A stretch of DNA of 64,000 bases, taken from Nitrospirillum viridazoti CBAmc. Lineage in GTDB: Bacteria > Pseudomonadota > Alphaproteobacteria > Azospirillales > Azospirillaceae. The stretch spans positions 124,001 through 188,000 of the forward strand of contig NZ_CP022113.1 of the NCBI RefSeq assembly GCF_000730165.1. Direction: 5' to 3'. Made by a program: the position numbers and the translations under genes. The notes under the pieces are model-generated. The model worked only from the letters and a program-made list of their open reading frames with translations, had not been told where the DNA came from and searched no databases. Of this stretch, positions 59,164 to 64,000 are shown one piece after another (positions within the stretch are counted from its first letter, which is position 1; each line of letters opens with the position of its first letter).

Positions 59164-62061
59164 ATGAGCGATAGGCTGCCTAACGATTCCAGCCAACTGT
59201 TCTTGGGCACAGGCGGTCGCCGGCCGCTGAAATATGGGGCCGTCAGCCTGCTGGCCATCAGTGCCGCGCTGGCGATGACCGCGCCGCACCAGGCCGCTGC
59301 GCAGAGTGTCCCGGCGGAAGCCAGCGCGCCTGCGGGGGACCTTGAGGAAATCATCGTGACCGGCACGCGCATTTCCGGCTTCACGGCGCCCACGCCGATG
59401 ACGTCGCTGAGCGCGGTGCAACTGCAGGACAAGGCGGTCAGCACCGTCGCGGACATGCTGCTTGAAGTGCCGCAGTTGCGGATCAATCAGAACATCGGCA
59501 AGTCCAGCGAACCGATCGGTGCCTCCAACGCCGACCTCCGTGGCTTGGGCACGCAGCGCACCCTGGTGCTGATGAACGGCAACCGTGTCGGCATCACCGA
59601 TCCGGCCGGGACCATCGACACCAACATCATTCCCGTGGCGTTGATCAAGAACGTCGACATCGTCACCGGGGGCGCCTCCGCCGCCTACGGTTCCGACGCC
59701 GTCGCCGGTGTGGTCAACTTCGTCCTGGACAAGGATTTCGAGGGAGCGAAGGCCGACATCTCCTACGGATCGACGGAGCATGACGACTTCCGCCGTCCGG
59801 ATGTCAATTTCGCCCTGGGCCATGGCTTCGCCGACAACAAGGTGCACATCGAGGTCGCGGGCGACTTCATGCACAATTCGGGTGAGAGCAGCCAGGCGTC
59901 GCGCTCCTGGGGCGCCAACGGCACCGTGCAGTTGACCAACCCGGCCTATACCAAGACCAACGGCCAGCCGCGCCTGCTGATCGTCGACCACGGCACCTAC
60001 TCGCAGATGACGGCCGGCGGCGTTGTCGGCCTGTCGGGCGGCACCAACACACTGGCGCTCAGCCTGGCCAACAAGCTGGGCTTCGCCCCGGGCACGGGCG
60101 TGCAGTTCGGGTCCGACGGCAAGCCCACCCCGTTCCAGTATGGCACCAACATCGGCGCCACCTTCATGCAGGGCGGCGGCGGCGGCTCCGCCATCAATGA
60201 CGGCAACCTGCTGCCGGAGATCGACCGCAAGAGCGGTTACGGCCGGATCAGCTATCAACTGGCCGACAACATCACCCTGTTCGCGGACATGCTGTATTCG
60301 CAGGTCCACGCCAATTCGGACCTGGCGCCCAATCCCGACGTCGGCACCATCACCATCCGCAACGACAACGCCTTTCTGGATCCCAGCGTCAAGGCGGCGA
60401 TGGCGTCGCTGAAACTGGCCAGCATTCCCTTCGGTCGCCTCAACTACGAGGATGGGAATTCCGAGTTCCGGACCGTGACCAAGACCCGCCGCTGGACCTT
60501 CGGCGCCGAGGGTTCCTTCGGGCGGAACTGGAACTGGAGCGTTACCGGTCAGCTGGGCCGCAACACCTATGATGAGTTCGCGGACAACAACCGCATCTCG
60601 CAGCGGTGGACTTACGGCCTGGACTCGGTGATCAACCCGGCCACGGGCCAGGCCATCTGCCGGGTGAAGCTGGCCAACCCGAACCCTACGGCGGCCCAGG
60701 ACCCGTATGGCGACATCCGCAGCTGCGTGCCCATCAATCCCTTCGGTGCAGGCTCCATCAGCCAGCAGGCGCTGGGCTACTACCTCGGCACCTCGACCAT
60801 CACCGCGGACATGCATCAGGACGTCTACGCAGCCAACATATCGGGCTCGCCCTTCTCCACCTGGGCGGGGCCGCTGTCGGTCGCGGCTGGCGCGGAATAC
60901 CGCATCGAGAAGACGGTTCAGACCTCGGACGCGAACTCCGTGCTCAGCCGCTGGCGGTCCATCAACGGGCAGCCATTCTCCGGCGAATACAATGTGAAGG
61001 AAGCATACAGCGAGGTCGTGGTGCCGCTGGCCGAGGACATGACGCTGGCCCACAAGCTGGAGCTCAACGCCTCGGGCCGCTATACCGAGTATTCGACCAG
61101 CGGTGGCGTCTGGGCCTGGAAGTTCGGCGGCAACTACGAACCGATCGAGGACGTGCGTTTCCGTGGCACAGTGTCCCGCGACATCCGCGCGCCGAACAAC
61201 TATGAGCTGTTCTCGCAAGGCAACCAGGTGATCAACGCCATCATCGACCCCCGCACCAACGTGGCGCGGCAGACGACGCAGATCACGGGCGGCAATCCCA
61301 ACCTCCTGCCTGAGGAGGCGGACACCTATTCGGTGGGCGTCGTCTTCAAACCGAGATGGCTGGACGGGTTCCATGCCTCTCTCGACTACTACAACATCGA
61401 GATCAAGAATGCGATTTCCACGGTGGCGGCGCAGGACATCGTGAATTTCTGCTTCAATGGGCAGTCTGTGTTTTGCTCTGGTGTCATCCAGACGGGGGGT
61501 ATCATCACCCGCGTCAACATCATCCCCTTCAACGCCAACTCCCAGCGGGCGGCGGGCGAGGACTTCGAGGCTGAGTATTCTTTCCCCCTCACCCTGCTGA
61601 ACAACGATGGGGATGTGCAACTGCGGGTCCTGGCCAACCATGCCGATACGCTGACCACAACGGCGAACGGCGTATCCAACGACTATGTCGGCCTCGCCGG
61701 CATCTCACCGCCCCCGGCGGGCGTGCCGGAATGGCGCGTGAACGTCGACGCCAACTACAGCTTCGACAAGTGGAGGCTCGGGGTGGGCTATCGCTATATC
61801 TCTGGCGGCAAGTTCGACACACGCTTCAACCTGACCACCTTGGACATCGCCAACAACGACATCTCCGGCATCGGGTATTGGGACGCCAACGTCTCCTACC
61901 GGCTGAACGAGAACCTGACGATTTACGGCTCTGTCGAGAATCTGACCGATGAGGCCCCGCCGATCACGCCCAACGGCATCGTGCAGCCTACCATCGCCAA
62001 CTCCCCCTTCTTCGACAATCGCGGCCGCTTTTGGGTATTGGGCGTGCGTGCACGGATGTGA
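59164..62061 (+). CDS. TonB-dependent outer-membrane receptor
   Basis: 965 residues from ATG 59164, preceded by GGGGAGGG. Signal peptide to about residue 47 (AAAQSV), TonB-box-like LEEIIVTGTRI (about 59-69), plug with LRGLGTQRTLVLMNGNR and GGASAAYGSDAVAGVVNFVL. The barrel ends VLGVRARM, without the usual terminal aromatic residue. It is last in the rightward operon or has its own promoter at 59049. It likely imports the aromatic substrate of the cluster. An intrinsic terminator follows. Confidence 0.92.
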   Translation: MSDRLPNDSSQLFLGTGGRRPLKYGAVSLLAISAALAMTAPHQAAAQSVPAEASAPAGDLEEIIVTGTRISGFTAPTPMTSLSAVQLQDKAVSTVADMLLEVPQLRINQNIGKSSEPIGASNADLRGLGTQRTLVLMNGNRVGITDPAGTIDTNIIPVALIKNVDIVTGGASAAYGSDAVAGVVNFVLDKDFEGAKADISYGSTEHDDFRRPDVNFALGHGFADNKVHIEVAGDFMHNSGESSQASRSWGANGTVQLTNPAYTKTNGQPRLLIVDHGTYSQMTAGGVVGLSGGTNTLALSLANKLGFAPGTGVQFGSDGKPTPFQYGTNIGATFMQGGGGGSAINDGNLLPEIDRKSGYGRISYQLADNITLFADMLYSQVHANSDLAPNPDVGTITIRNDNAFLDPSVKAAMASLKLASIPFGRLNYEDGNSEFRTVTKTRRWTFGAEGSFGRNWNWSVTGQLGRNTYDEFADNNRISQRWTYGLDSVINPATGQAICRVKLANPNPTAAQDPYGDIRSCVPINPFGAGSISQQALGYYLGTSTITADMHQDVYAANISGSPFSTWAGPLSVAAGAEYRIEKTVQTSDANSVLSRWRSINGQPFSGEYNVKEAYSEVVVPLAEDMTLAHKLELNASGRYTEYSTSGGVWAWKFGGNYEPIEDVRFRGTVSRDIRAPNNYELFSQGNQVINAIIDPRTNVARQTTQITGGNPNLLPEEADTYSVGVVFKPRWLDGFHASLDYYNIEIKNAISTVAAQDIVNFCFNGQSVFCSGVIQTGGIITRVNIIPFNANSQRAAGEDFEAEYSFPLTLLNNDGDVQLRVLANHADTLTTTANGVSNDYVGLAGISPPPAGVPEWRVNVDANYSFDKWRLGVGYRYISGGKFDTRFNLTTLDIANNDISGIGYWDANVSYRLNENLTIYGSVENLTDEAPPITPNGIVQPTIANSPFFDNRGRFWVLGVRARM

Positions 62062-62085
62062 TCCTCCCTTGAATTCCCGTGCGCA

Positions 62086-62122
62086 GGGCGTCGGGGCGTT
62101 ACCGCCCCGGCGCCCTTTTTTT
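62086..62122 (+). terminator. Intrinsic terminator after TBDR
   Basis: GGGCGTCGGGGCG, TTAC loop, CGCCCCGGCGCCC, then TTTTTTT. A 13-bp stem with one wobble pair and a strong U-tract, 25 bases past the TBDR stop and upstream of the convergent GMC gene. Confidence 0.88.
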
Positions 62123-62187
62123 AACGCGCAATGAAAACGGCGGCATGGGATCTCTCCTATGCCGCCGGGCGGGTGTGTCTGACGTGC

Positions 62188-63792
62188 TTAATCCTGCTGG
62201 CGGATCAGGTCGGCGGCCTTTTCCGCCACCATGATCACGGGGGCGTTGGTGTTGCCGCCCGGGACCGTCGGCATGATGGAGGCGTCGACGACGCGCAGGT
62301 TCTCCGCCCCGATGACGCGCAGGCTGGGATCCACCACCGCGCCGTCGCCCCGGCCCATGCGGCAGGTGCCGACGGGATGCTGGGTGATGCGCAGGTTGGC
62401 GCGGATGTAGGCGTCCAGCTCGGCGTCGCTCTGCCGCTCGGCACCCGGCCTGGCCTCCCGCAGGACGCGGGTGGCCAGGGGGCCGGCGCCGAACAGCGTG
62501 CGCACGGCGCGGATGCCCCGTCGTAGTTCGGCGAAGTCGCGCTCATGCGACAGCAGGTTCAGCTCTATGCGCGGCGTGTCCGCCATGTCCGCGGAACGCA
62601 AGGTCAGCCGTCCCCGGCTTTCCGGGTGCAGTTGGATCACCATGATCGAGAACATGTCCTGCAGCCGCTTGCCAAGGCCGGGCGTCCAGATCTTGGCGTC
62701 CAGCCGCACCGGCATGACCATCAGCTGGATGTCCGGCCGCTCAAGCTCCGGCAGCGTCCGCAGCAGGGCGGCGCAGCTGGTTATCTGGGAGGCGAACGGT
62801 CCCGTGCCCAGCAACGCCCAGCGCAGGACGGACAGGGCCGCCCGGTCCAGCCGCAATTGCTTCAGGAAGGTGTCGCCGCTGGTGGCGAAGTCCATGTAGA
62901 CGATGGGGTGTTCGGACAGGTTGGCGCCCACGCCTGGGCTGTCCACCACCACCCCGATCCCGTGTTCGCGCAGCTGCGCGCCGGGGCCGACGCCGGACAG
63001 CATCAGCAGGTGGGGGGAATTGTAGGCGCCACCCGCCAGGATGACGTCGCGTCGTGCCCGCGCCTGATGAGTCGCCCCCTCGCCACGGTATTCCACGCCC
63101 ACGGCGCGGCGGCCCTGGAACAGGACGCGGGTGACCTGGGCGCCTGATATCAGCCGCAGGTTCGGACGTTTCAGCGCCGGGCGCAGATAGGCCCGCGCGG
63201 CGCTGGATCGGCGGCCGCGACGGTCGACCGTCACCTCGCTCAGAGAGAAGCCCTCCTGCCGCTCACCGCTCAGGTCGTCGCTGTGCGGGAATCCGGCGGC
63301 GGCGGCCGAGGCCAGGATCTGCTCCGTCAGCAGCGCGCGGTGGCGCACGGGTGTCACCTGGATGGGGCCGTCGCCCCCGTGCCAGGGGCCTGCGCCACGC
63401 CAGCTGGTCTCCATCTTGCGGAAATAGGGCAGCACGTCGTCATAGCCCCACCCCGGGCAGCCCAGGTCGCGCCATTCGTCATAATCGCGCGCGTGGCCGC
63501 GCATGTAGATCATGCCGTTGGTGGTGGAACAGCCGCCCAGCACGCGCCCGCGCGGGAGCGGCAGGTGGCGCCCATCCAGGTTGGGCTCCGGCTCCGACAT
63601 ATAGCCCCAGTCCTTGGCCGGGTCGGCCATGGCCGCCATGAAGCCCAGCGGCATGGCGTGAAACGGGCTGGAATCCGGGCCGCCGGCCTCGATCAGCAGG
63701 ACGCTGCGGCGCCCATCCTCACTAAGGCGGTTGGCCAGCACGCATCCCGCTGATCCGGCGCCGACGATGATATGGTCGAAGTCCTGAGTCAC
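62188..63792 (-). CDS. GMC-family FAD oxidoreductase (choline/alcohol dehydrogenase-like)
   Basis: 534 residues. The FAD-binding GAGSAGCVLANRL near residue 10 and the GMC signature regions (GRVLGGCSTTNGM and AGGAYNSPHLLMLSGVG) are clear, with the C-terminal catalytic His in QHPVGTCRMG and Asn in GGNTNAPVIM. Family members oxidise primary alcohols. It converges on the TBDR gene and could oxidise an aryl alcohol for the cluster, but it has its own promoter region, so the link is inferred. Confidence 0.85.
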   Translation of the reverse strand: MTQDFDHIIVGAGSAGCVLANRLSEDGRRSVLLIEAGGPDSSPFHAMPLGFMAAMADPAKDWGYMSEPEPNLDGRHLPLPRGRVLGGCSTTNGMIYMRGHARDYDEWRDLGCPGWGYDDVLPYFRKMETSWRGAGPWHGGDGPIQVTPVRHRALLTEQILASAAAAGFPHSDDLSGERQEGFSLSEVTVDRRGRRSSAARAYLRPALKRPNLRLISGAQVTRVLFQGRRAVGVEYRGEGATHQARARRDVILAGGAYNSPHLLMLSGVGPGAQLREHGIGVVVDSPGVGANLSEHPIVYMDFATSGDTFLKQLRLDRAALSVLRWALLGTGPFASQITSCAALLRTLPELERPDIQLMVMPVRLDAKIWTPGLGKRLQDMFSIMVIQLHPESRGRLTLRSADMADTPRIELNLLSHERDFAELRRGIRAVRTLFGAGPLATRVLREARPGAERQSDAELDAYIRANLRITQHPVGTCRMGRGDGAVVDPSLRVIGAENLRVVDASIMPTVPGGNTNAPVIMVAEKAADLIRQQD

Positions 63793-63963
63793 CGCTCCCT
63801 CACGCCTCCTTGGCCCCGTTTCTTGGAACGAGTTGTTGCATAATAACGGAATATGTTCAACAATAGCAAACGACAGCGATGCCCATGGCGCCTGAACGGG
63901 CCCTTCCTGAACGGCCTGCGCCGTGAGGTAAGCTGTCCCCTCATCATACCCAGACGGTGGAAA
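63793..63963. other. Intergenic region with TTGTTG/CAACAA inverted repeat
   Basis: TTGTTG at 63833-63838 and CAACAA at 63858-63863 flank an AT-rich 19-base spacer (CATAATAACGGAATATGTT). It is the likely promoter of the leftward GMC gene and may also serve the rightward ORF that begins at 63964. Confidence 0.4.
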
Positions 63964-64000
63964 ATGCCGGATATCGTGGCGGATCAGAATGCCCTGGAGA
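63964..64000 (+). CDS. Start of unidentified rightward ORF, cut by window edge
   Basis: ATG at 63964 opens a frame that begins MPDIVADQNALE and remains open to the edge. GGTGG precedes it at short spacing. Twelve codons are too few for identification. A divergent regulator of the GMC gene would fit the position, but nothing in the visible part proves it. Confidence 0.3.
   Translation, partial: MPDIVADQNALE

Noticed and set aside
59086-61641. 851-codon open frame on the minus strand
   Set aside because: Antisense to the TBDR at 59164; Val/Asp/Gly-rich without any family motif.

Overview
The window is 64 kb of GC-rich DNA that looks like an alphaproteobacterial chromosome or chromid. No genus can be proven from it. 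The evidence is six TonB-dependent receptors (TBDRs), a sphingomonad-type NDP-forming feruloyl-CoA synthetase, a sux-like sucrose locus, LysR/TetR/LacI regulators and three Phd/VapB- or Xre-type antitoxins. I saw no rRNA, tRNA, CRISPR array or intact insertion sequence. Long antisense ORFs are common, as expected at this GC content.

Left part (1-16.9 kb): a vapBC module cut by the window edge, a LysR regulator, a TBDR divergent from soxR, and a second antitoxin gene whose vapC partner survives only as a frameshifted C-terminal stub. Then come a lipoprotein hydrolase and a long leftward run: FAH-family protein, C-C-hydrolase-like enzyme, chemoreceptor, TBDR, Rieske protein, VOC-family dioxygenase-like protein and an OmpA-domain protein. 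The FAH, alpha/beta hydrolase, VOC and Rieske genes suggest ring cleavage of an aromatic compound.

Copper block (17-22.5 kb, leftward): DUF2946 His-rich membrane protein, TBDR, CopC, and a CopD-cytochrome c-redoxin-like fusion ending in a His tail. Together they could move copper from the outer membrane through the periplasm to the inner membrane.

Sucrose block (26.1-35.5 kb): sucrose hydrolase/amylosucrase (GH13), TBDR, sodium:solute symporter, LacI repressor and two nearly identical ROK fructokinases. Two copies of one LacI-type operator lie in the divergent promoter region. A large TBDR (22.7-25.8 kb) adjoins this block.

Middle (35.5-47.9 kb): mostly housekeeping and stress genes. They are a host-attachment-family protein, a secreted chorismate mutase with a 27-codon leader ORF, NudK-like Nudix protein, RES-Xre toxin-antitoxin, serine hydrolase, catalase, TetR with an SDR, LysR, FolB, threonine aldolase, an SDR and a YkgJ-family protein.

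Right part (48-63.8 kb): a divergent catabolic cluster. Leftward: HpcH/HpaI aldolase, ferA-like synthetase, ferB-like hydratase-lyase, CMD-family protein and aldehyde dehydrogenase. Rightward: cupin, DUF6282 protein, aromatic-acid MFS carrier, two amidohydrolase-2 proteins and a TBDR, facing a GMC oxidoreductase. A 9-bp motif occurs twice in the divergent promoter region and once before the TBDR, which points to one regulon. The hydratase-lyase lacks the tyrosines that bind the phenol group in the studied enzyme. The cluster may therefore handle something other than ordinary ferulate, and it is the best candidate here for an undescribed pathway.
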